From the NCBI GenBank assembly GCA_019638115.1, contig JAHBUK010000002.1, positions 193,867-257,866 of the forward strand: a stretch of DNA of 64,000 nt. Direction: 5' to 3'. The notes beneath the pieces are model-generated. The model was not told where the DNA came from. It was given only the letters and a program-made list of their open reading frames with translations, and made no database searches. A program made the position numbers and the translations under genes. Position 1 is the stretch's first letter, and every line of letters begins with the position of its first letter. Below, piece by piece: positions 26,594-35,041 of this stretch. Source of the DNA: Flavobacteriales bacterium (GTDB lineage: Bacteria; Bacteroidota; Bacteroidia; Flavobacteriales_F; PHOS-HE28).

Positions 26594-27568
26594 ATGAACG
26601 ATAACACCCCCATCCCCAGCCACCTCCTCGCCGCCTACCTGGCGGGAGAGACCGATGCTGCCCAGCGGCAAGCAGTGGAGGACTGGGCGGCCGCATCGCC
26701 GGAGAACGCTCATGAGCTGGACCGCATGCGCAAGCTCTGGGACCTGGGTGCCGAAGCGCAGGCCTTTCCGGAAGTGGACCTTGAGGCCGCATGGGGCAAG
26801 GTGGAAGAACGTATCGCGGATGCGGAAGGACGTGGACGTGTACGTGCCATAGGCGGTGGTATGAACTGGAAGCGTTGGATGAGCGCTGCTGCGGTGTTGG
26901 CGGGCCTGGTCTTCGCTGCACGTTGGTTCATGCAACCTTCAAGCATGGAGCACCTCGCACAGGCTGAAGCCATCGAAGTATTGCTGGGCGACGAGAGCCG
27001 CAGTGTGCTTTCACCCAGCTCGCGGATGGAGGAGCGCATGGGCAAACAACGCAACATCAGCTTGCAGGGCCAAGCCTACTTCGAGGTAAAGCGCGATGAG
27101 GAGCGACCCTTCGTGGTAAGCGCTGGCGATGTATCCGTGACCGTATTGGGTACCGCCTTTGAAGTGAGCGCGTACGACAGTGCGCGAACGGTTCTGGTGC
27201 GGGTAAGAAGTGGACTTGTGCAGGTGGAGGCGAAGGGAGAGCGGGTTCTGCTCAGCGCAGGAGAACACGTGCTCTTCGACAAGGAACGTCATATTCTGGA
27301 ACGGAAACCAGCACCACCGGCAGAGGTATGGGGCCTCCGCATGCTGCACTTCGAGGGCGCCACGTTGGCCCAGGTGGTGGCGCACTTGGAACGCATCTAC
27401 AAGGTCCGCATCACCCTTTCCAGCGAAGGCATTGCATCGTGCCGCCTTACTGCTGAGTTCGATGATGAGCCGATCGAGGCCATCATGGCAGTGATCGCTG
27501 AGACCTTCGGATTCGAGGTGGAGCACGGCAGTGATGGAATCTATATCCTGAAAGGCGATGGCTGCTGA
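26594..27568 (+). CDS. FecR-family anti-sigma factor
   Basis: A 324-aa single-pass membrane anti-sigma factor. Residues 1-65 form the cytoplasmic domain that holds the sigma factor (AAYLAGETDAAQRQAVEDW). A membrane segment follows near residue 97-112 (WMSAAAVLAGLVFAARWFM). The periplasmic FecR domain spans 125-225 (RNISLQGQAYFEVKRDEERPF, then VLGTAFEVSAY, then LSAGEHVLF). The C-terminal DUF4974 domain covers 250-320 (LHFEGATLAQVVAHLERIY). It passes a periplasmic signal to the upstream sigma factor. In the usual system that signal comes from the STN domain of an outer-membrane receptor; here the next gene supplies the STN domain. Confidence 0.94.
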   Translation: MNDNTPIPSHLLAAYLAGETDAAQRQAVEDWAAASPENAHELDRMRKLWDLGAEAQAFPEVDLEAAWGKVEERIADAEGRGRVRAIGGGMNWKRWMSAAAVLAGLVFAARWFMQPSSMEHLAQAEAIEVLLGDESRSVLSPSSRMEERMGKQRNISLQGQAYFEVKRDEERPFVVSAGDVSVTVLGTAFEVSAYDSARTVLVRVRSGLVQVEAKGERVLLSAGEHVLFDKERHILERKPAPPAEVWGLRMLHFEGATLAQVVAHLERIYKVRITLSSEGIASCRLTAEFDDEPIEAIMAVIAETFGFEVEHGSDGIYILKGDGC

Positions 27569-27575
27569 AGCACAT

Positions 27576-27652
27576 GGTCGCACAGGCATGTCACTGCGAG
27601 GAACGAAGCGGATGTCCGTGCCATGCTTTCTTGGAAGGATGCCTGTGCGACC
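27576..27652. repeat. Long inverted repeat over the start of the STN-domain gene
   Basis: GGTCGCACAGGCAT (27576-27589) and ATGCCTGTGCGACC (27639-27652) are perfect 14-nt arms around 49 nt. The loop contains CACTGCGAGGAACGAAGCG, which resembles a repeat I know from many bacterial genomes. The right arm contains the likely start codon of the downstream gene (ATG 27639), so folding would hide it. Confidence 0.75.
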
Positions 27653-29732
27653 TCTTGCGTTGGCCCTTTTCCTCCTTGGGGTGGTGGTCGTTCAAGCCCA
27701 GGGGCCTTTGCTCGAACGTCGTGTCACCATCCAAGCGGATGATGTGCGCCTGTCCCGCGCACTGGAACTGATCGCCAAAGAGGCTGGCCTGAAACTGAGC
27801 TACAATGCGGCCGTGGTGCCTGTGGATAGCGTGGTTTCCCTGAACACCAACAACGAAACGGTGGAGCGCGTGCTGCGCTCGCTGCTTCCCGGACGCTTGC
27901 GCTGGAGGGCCAGTGGATCCCACTTGATCATTTCCGGCGAGGCCGGACGCAAACAGCGCTTCACCAGTGAGGGTAGCGTGGTGGATGCCACCAACGGCCA
28001 GGGCATCGCAAGGGCCACTGTGCTGGAGGTGCTGCAGAACAACGCGGTGAATACCGATGATCAGGGAGCATTCCGCATACAGCTCACCGGCGATGAAGAA
28101 CGACTACCGCTGCGCATTGCACGCCATGGCTACCGGGACACCATCATCCAGGTGCAACGGAATGCGACGGTAGGTCGGATCGCGCTGCGCCGTTTGGATG
28201 ACTTGGAGCGCTTGGAGCCCCTCTGCAATTTTGAGCGTTGTGCCGTGGAGGACCTGGGTATGACGCGTCTGTTGGTGCCTTCCGCACGTCTTGAGCAGGC
28301 CGCCAACCTGGGGCTTGAAGAACGTGCGGCCTTCCAGTTGTCGCTGGTGCCGGGTCTGAGCACCAATGGCGCCATTGCCGGTTCGGTGGTGAACAGGGTC
28401 TCCATCAACATACTGGGTGGCTACGCCCGCGGGGTTGAAGGCGCCGAAGTGGCCGGTGGCATCAACCTCATCGGCCAGGACATGAACGGATTCCAGTTCA
28501 GCGGGCTGGCCAACTTGGTGGGCGGCAGCACCAACGGATTCCAGATCAGTGGTGGCATCAATCACAGCATGCGATCCTTGCGCGGCCTGCAACTCGGCGG
28601 CCTTGCCAATACGGTGTGGGACACCTTGGCCGGTGTGCAGGTGGCCGGTGGCGTCAACGTGGTGAAACGGGGCATGAGCGGTACGCAACTATCGGGCGCT
28701 ACCAACGTGGCCTTGGGCAATGTGGATGGCCTGCAGGTTTCCGGAGGAGTGAACGTGGCCCATGGCGTGGTGAACAAGGCCCAGGTGGCCGGAGCGCTCA
28801 ATTATGCACGTGGTGTGCGCGGTGGGCAGGTGGCTGGTGGTGTGAACGTGGCATTGGGCGAGGTAAGCGGTGGGCAGGTGGGTTTCGGTGCCAACTATGC
28901 ACAGCGGGTAAGTGGTGGCCAATTCTCATTCGGGGCCAACGTGGTGCCCGGCGAAGTGAGCGGTGGCCAGGTGGGCTTCGGCTTGAACTATGCACACCGT
29001 GTTACCGGTGGCCAATTCAGCTTTGGGGCCAACGTTGTTCCCGGTGTTGTGGAGGCCGGTCAAGTGGGCTTCGGCCTGAACTACGCGCACCATGTTACCG
29101 GTGGACAGTTCAGCTTCGGCGCCAACATCGTTCCCGGAACAGTGGATGGGGGACAGGTGGGGGCGTTCAACTTTGCGCGCCGCATCACCGGTGGGCAGGT
29201 AGGCTTCGTGAACTTCAGCGATACCCTTGAAGGAGGTGCCGTGGGCCTGCTTACCATTTCGCTCAAAGGCTACCACCGCTTCGACCTCATCACCGGCGAC
29301 GTGTTTCCGCTCAGCCTGCAGCTGCGCACCGGCACACGCGTCTTCCACAACATACTCGGCTATTCACCATCGGTCACCGTGGATCAGCGCTGGGGCTTCC
29401 TCTATGGCTTCGGCTTCGAGCTTCACTTCGGCGAACGCTTCTTCGCCAACATCGACATCACCGGCGAGCAAGTGGTGGAGCAGGAGGAATGGGTGGATGC
29501 CTGGAACGTGCTTGGGCGATCATCGGTAACGCCCGGCGTGCGCTTCTCGAACAGGGTCTTCCTTTACGCCGGGCCGGTCCTCAACCTGTTGGCAACGGAT
29601 TGGCGCGATCCGGAGACGGGTGCTTACCTGAGCGCACTACCGCCCGCCGAGCCCAACTTCCAAGAGCGTTCGGGAACCACTGCGTTCCATGGCTGGTGGG
29701 GTTGGAAGGCAGGGCTGGGGGTGAGGTTCTGA
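27639..29732 (+). CDS. STN-domain exported surface-repeat protein
   Basis: A 697-aa protein from ATG 27639, which opens the signal peptide MPVRPLALALFLLGVVVVQAQ; ATG 27612 is the alternative. Residues 25-90 are an STN (secretin/TonB short N-terminal) domain (RRVTIQADDVRLSRALELIA). A carboxypeptidase-like beta-domain (GSVVDATNGQGIARATVLEV) follows near 105-190. Residues 260-540 are a glycine-rich solenoid of about 20-residue units of the form GGQVGFGxNYAxxVxGGQFSFGAN, resembling LA_2272-type surface repeats. The final 150 residues look barrel-like and end in F. There is no TonB plug, so it replaces the usual receptor as third member of the sigma/FecR set. Confidence 0.82.
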   Translation: MPVRPLALALFLLGVVVVQAQGPLLERRVTIQADDVRLSRALELIAKEAGLKLSYNAAVVPVDSVVSLNTNNETVERVLRSLLPGRLRWRASGSHLIISGEAGRKQRFTSEGSVVDATNGQGIARATVLEVLQNNAVNTDDQGAFRIQLTGDEERLPLRIARHGYRDTIIQVQRNATVGRIALRRLDDLERLEPLCNFERCAVEDLGMTRLLVPSARLEQAANLGLEERAAFQLSLVPGLSTNGAIAGSVVNRVSINILGGYARGVEGAEVAGGINLIGQDMNGFQFSGLANLVGGSTNGFQISGGINHSMRSLRGLQLGGLANTVWDTLAGVQVAGGVNVVKRGMSGTQLSGATNVALGNVDGLQVSGGVNVAHGVVNKAQVAGALNYARGVRGGQVAGGVNVALGEVSGGQVGFGANYAQRVSGGQFSFGANVVPGEVSGGQVGFGLNYAHRVTGGQFSFGANVVPGVVEAGQVGFGLNYAHHVTGGQFSFGANIVPGTVDGGQVGAFNFARRITGGQVGFVNFSDTLEGGAVGLLTISLKGYHRFDLITGDVFPLSLQLRTGTRVFHNILGYSPSVTVDQRWGFLYGFGFELHFGERFFANIDITGEQVVEQEEWVDAWNVLGRSSVTPGVRFSNRVFLYAGPVLNLLATDWRDPETGAYLSALPPAEPNFQERSGTTAFHGWWGWKAGLGVRF

Positions 29733-29748
29733 AGAAGATCCGAAAAAC

Positions 29749-31095
29749 CTATCGTTTGGTGCGCTGGGCTTTTTCTATAGCCTCCAGAACCCACTTTCCA
29801 GCTTCCTTCAGACCAGCAATTGGTTGTTCGTGCAAGTGTTGGTGGTATGAAAGAAACTCTACAGCCATTGAAGGGTTTTTCCAAGTAATGGATATGCCCT
29901 CTGGTCCGAATTCAATGTTGAACAGGACATGTCTCCTAGGTGCTACACCTTCGAATTTGTATGAGCCGAACTGTATGGCGAAGGAGAGTACTGAAAGCCT
30001 CTTTCGGTTCCAGTAGTCAAGCAGAATGCTCTTGGTGGCCTTGCGAAGATCTATGTTGAGCGGTTCGAACTTTCCATCTGCATTGGATAGTATCCGGAAC
30101 TTGTTGTCTTTGAAGAACTCTTCGAAATGAAGGACGCTCTGATCGAGCTGCATGAGGATTTCGTCGAAATTGACGCTGATCCAATTAGCAGCTTCCATTC
30201 GCCATTTACGTTCAGTGGACTCGCCTTGATCCTTCTCGGCCTGAGCTTTCCGCAGTAGTATCTGCGCTTGTTTCCTCAGGTCATTGTCCTCTTCGATGTC
30301 ATTTCCCTTGGCCGCCTTTATCCCCAACTCCAACGCTTCGATCTCTCGTAGCGCGAGGTATTCGGTGAATGGTTCCAAGTCACCGGCATCGGCCTGCTGC
30401 AACACGCGCAGGTAGTTCCGCTTGTCAGCGCTCTTGATCACCAGAGGCATCATGCCGGTCCGCATCAGAATGTAGTTCACGACCAGCCTTGCGGTTCGTC
30501 CATTGCCGTCACCGAACGGATGGATGAGCACGAAGCGATGATGAAAGAGGGCGGCACGAACTACGGGGTGCAGGTCGCTGCTTCCTGCATACCACGCCAT
30601 CAGCTCTTGCATCTTGGCAGGTGTTTCTTCCACAGTGGCGAAGAGGAAAACTCCCCCGTTGGGCAACCGGACATTGTTCGCTTGCTCCTTGTATCGACCG
30701 GGAAATATCCGGATGCTCGTGGCACCACCATCCGAAGTGACCGCTTCTTTCCAGAACGGCTCTTTCAACAGCACTTGATTGAGCGTGCGTACATCTGCTT
30801 CATTCAGGTCCCGTTGAGCATCCTTAGCCCAATCGCGCACCATGGATACGGCCAGGTCATGGGCTTTCATCTCCTCGAACTCCCGCATGCTGTGTCCGCC
30901 GTTGACCTGGCCATGGACCAGGAGCAGCATGGTTTCCCCGTAGGTGAGCGTATTGCCTTCGATGTGGTTGCTGTTGTAGTTCCACTCCAAACTGAGCTTC
31001 TGCCACAGGCGATCCTCATGTTCGCGCTTCATGGGTCGCAGGGCTTCCAATTCGGCGTGTAACAGGTCGAGTTGGGCCAGTGTGTCGGCAAGCAT
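29749..31095 (-). CDS. Fic-family enzyme, class II (N-terminal inhibitory helix)
   Basis: A 448-aa protein from ATG 31095 (a TTG 27 nt upstream is possible). The inhibitory motif S-x-x-x-E-G is present as SNHIEGN at residues 42-48, with the catalytic motif HPFGDGNGRTAR near residue 195. This is the class II arrangement, in which a glutamate blocks ATP binding in cis until released, so no separate antitoxin is needed. Residues 270-370 are helical and charged, and the C-terminal 90 residues are beta-rich and unrecognised. The enzyme probably AMPylates a cytosolic target, which is unknown. The gene is AT-richer than its neighbours and reads against them, suggesting later acquisition. Confidence 0.9.
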   Translation of the reverse strand: MLADTLAQLDLLHAELEALRPMKREHEDRLWQKLSLEWNYNSNHIEGNTLTYGETMLLLVHGQVNGGHSMREFEEMKAHDLAVSMVRDWAKDAQRDLNEADVRTLNQVLLKEPFWKEAVTSDGGATSIRIFPGRYKEQANNVRLPNGGVFLFATVEETPAKMQELMAWYAGSSDLHPVVRAALFHHRFVLIHPFGDGNGRTARLVVNYILMRTGMMPLVIKSADKRNYLRVLQQADAGDLEPFTEYLALREIEALELGIKAAKGNDIEEDNDLRKQAQILLRKAQAEKDQGESTERKWRMEAANWISVNFDEILMQLDQSVLHFEEFFKDNKFRILSNADGKFEPLNIDLRKATKSILLDYWNRKRLSVLSFAIQFGSYKFEGVAPRRHVLFNIEFGPEGISITWKNPSMAVEFLSYHQHLHEQPIAGLKEAGKWVLEAIEKAQRTKR

Positions 31096-31212
31096 ATGCT
31101 GATCGGGATTTAACAGTGGCAAGTTACCTACGGCAAGAGTAGACGATCAAGGTGGCGTTCGTGGTTGTGTGCTACGCGGGATCGATACCCTGCGACCTCA
31201 TACAGTGGTTAC

Positions 31213-31244
31213 TGGTGCCAAAAGTGACCAAAGGTGGGACCAAA
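31213..31244. repeat. Short direct repeats resembling an attachment site
   Basis: Three imperfect copies of a CCAAA-ended unit follow each other: GGTGCCAAAA (31214-31223), GTGACCAAA (31224-31232) and GGTGGGACCAAA (31233-31244). An inverted repeat CGCGGG/CCCTGCG lies 20-40 nt upstream. Such arrays occur at attachment sites of tyrosine-recombinase elements, but no integrase is nearby. Confidence 0.35.
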
Positions 31245-31310
31245 TGTTCAGCTCCGGATAGGGGTAACCTCAAGGCTCCCTGTCACACAGGAAACGCAAC
31301 ACACAACAAC

Positions 31311-31979
31311 ATGCTTTCCCGCTTTCTGCACACGCTCGTTCTGCTCACCATTGCATCCATTCCGGCCATTTCGCAACACACGGACGACGCCCCCATGCGC
31401 ACCCTGCTCGGCGACGGTCGCGAACTGCACCATGGCGGTTGGGGTGCCCTTACCAGCCATCATACCCGCTTGCTGGAGAAGGATGCCTTGCTTGTGGGCG
31501 CACGAGGCGGTTGGCTCATCAACCACCGTGTCACCATCGGTTTCGCAGGGCATGGTCTGGTAACGCCCGTCGGGAATGTGGCCTACGATGCACACGTGCA
31601 AGCCCAAGGGGAGGTGCTCCGGAGCAAGAGCAGCCTGCAAATGGGCTATGGTGGACTGTTCATAGAGCCGGTCATCGCATACCGTTCGCCGCTGCATGTC
31701 AGCTTGCCCTTGATCGTGGGTGCCGGTGGCGTTGGCTACGGATACACCAGCCGACTGCCGGAGGGGGCCGACCCCCAAAGCGGCTATCGCACTTCCGATG
31801 CCCAGGCCTTCTTCGTGGTGGAGCCCGGTATCGAGTTGGAACTGAACGTGATCCCCTTGGTGCGCGTGGGCATCGGCGCCAGCTACCGATACACCAGTGA
31901 TGTGGATCTGCCCGCAACGGCCAAGGACGCCCTTCATGGGATCAACGCCGGTCTTACCGTGAAGGTGGGCTGCTTCTAA
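31311..31979 (+). CDS. Exported beta-barrel-like protein
   Basis: A 222-aa protein from ATG 31311, which starts the signal peptide MLSRFLHTLVLLTIASIPAISQ. The mature part is beta-strand-patterned with many Gly/aromatic turns (GWGALTSHHTRLLEKDALLVG, split by turns; YGGLFIEPVIAY; GAGGVGYGYTSRL; GIGASYRYTSDV) and ends in CF, an aromatic C-terminus as in small outer-membrane barrels. No specific family is recognised. The TonB-dependent receptor gene starts 27 nt after its stop, so the two are probably co-transcribed and may act together at the outer membrane. Confidence 0.7.
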   Translation: MLSRFLHTLVLLTIASIPAISQHTDDAPMRTLLGDGRELHHGGWGALTSHHTRLLEKDALLVGARGGWLINHRVTIGFAGHGLVTPVGNVAYDAHVQAQGEVLRSKSSLQMGYGGLFIEPVIAYRSPLHVSLPLIVGAGGVGYGYTSRLPEGADPQSGYRTSDAQAFFVVEPGIELELNVIPLVRVGIGASYRYTSDVDLPATAKDALHGINAGLTVKVGCF

Positions 31980-32006
31980 GTCAACTACTGAAACAACAGT
32001 CGCATC

Positions 32007-34367
32007 ATGAAGCGCTCTTTCCTTCGATCCCTCGCAACGGGCCTTACCATGTTGGCCTGCTTTACCGTGGCGCTGGCCCAAAGCCACACCCAGTCCGTGC
32101 GCGGCAGCGTAGCGGATGCTGATACGCGCCAACCACTGATCGGCGCCACCGTCATCGTGCCGGGCAGTGATCCCCTGATCGGTGCCACCACCGATCTTGA
32201 TGGTCGCTTTGTTCTGCCGCGTGTGCCTGTGGGGCGGATCTCACTGCAAGTGCGCATGCTGGGCTATGAGGAACAAGTGATGGCGAACCTGCTTGTGAAC
32301 AGTGCCAAGGAACTTGTTGTGGAGGTGCGCATGCAGGAGTCGTTGGCGCAATTGCAGGAAGTGGTGGTAAGCGGCAGGCGCTCGCATGGCGAAGTGCGCA
32401 ACGACATGGCGGCCATGAGCGCGCGCAAGATCAGCGTGGAGGAGACCTCGCGCATTGCGGGCGGCATCAACGATCCCGCACGCATGGTCAGCACCTTTCC
32501 CGGTGTTGCCAACGATCCTTCCGGCGACAATACCATCATCGTGCGCGGCAACTCTCCCAAAGGTGTGCTCTGGCGCATAGAAGGCATGGAGATGCCGAAC
32601 CCCAACCACTTCAGCGATGATGGGACCACGGGTGGTCCGATCAACGTGCTGAACAGCGACATGATCGATGACAGCGATTTCTACACCGGTGCCTTTGCAG
32701 CGGAATACGGCAACGTGACAAGTGCCGTGTTCGACATGAAGCTGCGCGATGGGAACGACCGCAAACGCGAGTACACGCTGAAGGCCGGTGTGCTCGGTAC
32801 CGACCTTACCGCGGAAGGTCCTCTTCCCAGCGTGGAAGGAGGCAGCTATCTGGCCAACTTCCGCTACAGCACATTGGCGCTGTTGGACGGTGCCGGTATC
32901 GTGGACTTCCAAGGCGTTCCGCAGTACAGCGATGCCGCGTTCAAGCTGAAGATCCCGACCGCAGGCGCAGGAACGTTCTCTTTGTTCGGCATAGGTGGCC
33001 GAAGCCACATCGACCAACAGGACAAGAGCGCACTGGGCGATACCCTCTTCTCCGATACCCGCTTCAGTTCGCGCATGGGCATCGTTGGCGTTACGCATAC
33101 CCGGCTGATGGGTGCGAACAACTTTCTCTACAGCACCGCGGCAGTGAGTGGCAATGGCAGTAGAACGGACTTCCGGAGCACCGATGCCCCCATGGAGCAG
33201 GAACTGGAGCAACGGCACAAGGATGACATGGGGCGCTGGACCCTGCGCGTGAGCAGCACGCTGAACACCCGCATCAGCGCTGCGCATAAGCTGCGTTCGG
33301 GCCTTGTTCTTTCGGTGGACCGGTTCCGCATGGTGGTGGACAGCTACGACGAGGAGCGTGGCTTGATGCTGCGCCAGGTGGACCAGGATGGCAGTGCCAC
33401 CACCTTGCAGGCCTTCAGCAGTTGGAAGTGGCGCCTGAACGAACGCTTCAGCCTGACCAGCGGTGTGCACGTTCTGCACTATGGTCTGAACGGGTCCACC
33501 AGTGTGGAGCTACGCGCTGCACTGCGTTTCCAAAGGGATGCTGCCAGTGCGTTCACGCTGGGTGCCGGTCTGCACAGCCGAACCGAAGCCGTTATGACCT
33601 ACCTGGCCCAGGACATCGACCAGCAAGGCCGCACGTTCCAACCCAACCGTGGCTTGGGGCTTACGCGCGCTGCACATGCGGTGGCCGGTTACGAGCGCAT
33701 GTTGGCGGAGGATGTACAGTTCAAGGTCGAAGCCTACTACCAATACCTGTACGGACAGCCGGTGGAGAATGCGCCCAACAGCAGCTTCTGGTTGGGCAAC
33801 TGGGATGGCTGGTTCACCACGCGGCCATTGGTGAACGAAGGCACTGGCTACAACACGGGGGTGGAAGTCAGTGTCGAGAAGTTCTTTACACGCGGTTGGC
33901 ATGGCATGACCACCCTCTCGCTCTTCGAGGCGAAGTACCGCGCCATGGACGGCAATTGGTACAACAGCCGCTGGAACCTGGGTGCGGTGGGCAACGTGCT
34001 GGCCGGCAAGGAATGGCAGTTGGGCGGCGAAGGAAAAGACCGTGTGTTGACAGCTGGTTTCCGATACAGTGTGATGGGCGGCCAGTGGAGCACCCCGATC
34101 GATCGGCAGGCCAGTATCGAAGCGGGTTACACCGTGTGGAGCGATGCGGCCATGAGCTTGAAAGGTGATGCGGTACACAAGGTGGATGCCGTGCTGGCCT
34201 ACCGCGTTGGCCGGACCCGGGTGAGCCACGAGATCAAGCTCGATGTGCAGAACGTGCTCAATGCCAATACGCCGGTGTACTTCTACTTCAACGCCCGCAC
34301 CCAGCGCATCGAGACGGTCGATCAACTGGCGATCCTGCCGGTGTTGCAGTACACGCTGCGCTTCTGA
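32007..34367 (+). CDS. TonB-dependent receptor with carboxypeptidase-like N-terminal domain
   Basis: A 786-aa outer-membrane active transporter powered by TonB. Signal peptide at 1-28 (LTMLACFTVALAQ). A CarboxypepD_reg-like domain covers 30-115 (VRGSVADADTRQPLIGATVIV). The plug lies near 120-230 (ARMVSTFPGVANDPSGDN, then IIVRGNSPKGVLWRIEGME), followed by a 22-strand-type barrel ending in QYTLRF. No partner SusD-type lipoprotein is present, so it is not a classic glycan-uptake pair. The substrate cannot be inferred. It follows the small barrel-like gene and is closed by a strong terminator. Confidence 0.93.
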   Translation: MKRSFLRSLATGLTMLACFTVALAQSHTQSVRGSVADADTRQPLIGATVIVPGSDPLIGATTDLDGRFVLPRVPVGRISLQVRMLGYEEQVMANLLVNSAKELVVEVRMQESLAQLQEVVVSGRRSHGEVRNDMAAMSARKISVEETSRIAGGINDPARMVSTFPGVANDPSGDNTIIVRGNSPKGVLWRIEGMEMPNPNHFSDDGTTGGPINVLNSDMIDDSDFYTGAFAAEYGNVTSAVFDMKLRDGNDRKREYTLKAGVLGTDLTAEGPLPSVEGGSYLANFRYSTLALLDGAGIVDFQGVPQYSDAAFKLKIPTAGAGTFSLFGIGGRSHIDQQDKSALGDTLFSDTRFSSRMGIVGVTHTRLMGANNFLYSTAAVSGNGSRTDFRSTDAPMEQELEQRHKDDMGRWTLRVSSTLNTRISAAHKLRSGLVLSVDRFRMVVDSYDEERGLMLRQVDQDGSATTLQAFSSWKWRLNERFSLTSGVHVLHYGLNGSTSVELRAALRFQRDAASAFTLGAGLHSRTEAVMTYLAQDIDQQGRTFQPNRGLGLTRAAHAVAGYERMLAEDVQFKVEAYYQYLYGQPVENAPNSSFWLGNWDGWFTTRPLVNEGTGYNTGVEVSVEKFFTRGWHGMTTLSLFEAKYRAMDGNWYNSRWNLGAVGNVLAGKEWQLGGEGKDRVLTAGFRYSVMGGQWSTPIDRQASIEAGYTVWSDAAMSLKGDAVHKVDAVLAYRVGRTRVSHEIKLDVQNVLNANTPVYFYFNARTQRIETVDQLAILPVLQYTLRF

Positions 34368-34380
34368 ATAGTAAAAAAGA

Positions 34381-34418
34381 AAAACGGCCATCAGGTGTTT
34401 CCTGCTGGCCGTTTTCTT
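34381..34418 (+). terminator. Terminator after the TonB-dependent receptor gene
   Basis: AAAACGGCCATCAGG (34381-34395) pairs with CCTGCTGGCCGTTTT (34401-34415) with one mismatch and a 5-nt loop. A-rich and T-rich flanks on the two sides make it bidirectional. Confidence 0.9.
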
Positions 34419-34483
34419 CGTTGTGCAGAGTCAGAAGTATGAATCTCCTTTGTAACGTCGGATGCCTTTACGAAAACTTCACT

Positions 34484-34927
34484 CTATCGATATCGGATGT
34501 GATGAAGGTTATCCTCAATCGGAGCCTTGGTCATAGCTGATGGACCGATTATTTCTATTGTGAACCCAATCCTACTAGTATCTGACTGAATTCGATTCCC
34601 CTCGAAAGTCGGTTCATCGGCAATTGTAAATGACCCCGAACCATCATGTAGGAAATAAATCCCGAATGAAAGAAAATGAGGCAAATTCGCTTCCTCTGGA
34701 AAGGTCCCATAAAGATGAATGCGTTGATCCTTTCCGTGAGTTGCCATAGCAATCTCAGCATTTCTGATTACGTAGTGTAGGAAGGCATCTTGATCACGAT
34801 GGCGTCCCTTGTCCATGGCAAAAGTGTTTGATATCACCTTTATCAAGGGATGCTCTTCCACATAATTTGGCGTATGACGGCTACCCGTCAGAAGTTGCTT
34901 TACCTTTTCAAATGTCATAGTGCTCAT
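34484..34927 (-). CDS. Hypothetical protein, AT-richer than its surroundings
   Basis: A 147-aa soluble protein of no family I recognise. A helical first half (MTFEKVKQLLTG, then DAFLHYVIRNAEIAM) leads into a beta-rich second half (IHLYGTFPEE, FLSFGIYFLHDGSGSFTIAD). Base composition is clearly lower in GC than flanking genes and codon use differs, suggesting recent acquisition. A -7-like TAAATTCG (34933-34940) lies immediately upstream of ATG 34927, which would give an almost leaderless mRNA, or favour the ATG three codons downstream. It stands alone between two terminators. Confidence 0.6.
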   Translation of the reverse strand: MSTMTFEKVKQLLTGSRHTPNYVEEHPLIKVISNTFAMDKGRHRDQDAFLHYVIRNAEIAMATHGKDQRIHLYGTFPEEANLPHFLSFGIYFLHDGSGSFTIADEPTFEGNRIQSDTSRIGFTIEIIGPSAMTKAPIEDNLHHIRYR

Positions 34928-35002
34928 GGATACGAATTTAACTCGTGTTGGATGACTTCAGAGTATTAATCACGATCAATTTCTGCAAGGGTCTCAAGAC
35001 CT

Positions 35003-35032
35003 CGGCAGGGTCTCCTGCAAGGGACCCTGCCG
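35003..35032 (-). terminator. Inverted repeat downstream of the NlpC/P60 gene
   Basis: CGGCAGGGTC (35003-35012) and GACCCTGCCG (35023-35032) are perfect 10-nt arms with a 10-nt loop, 10 nt beyond the leftward stop at 35042. The T-run is weak, so termination may be partly Rho-dependent. Confidence 0.6.
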
Positions 35033-35041
35033 CTTATCAGA

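Noticed and set aside
31160-31220. tRNA gene or tRNA 3' fragment
   Set aside because: A T-arm-like hairpin (CGCGGG..CCCTGCG) and a CCA-like string are present, but no acceptor, D or anticodon arms can be assembled.
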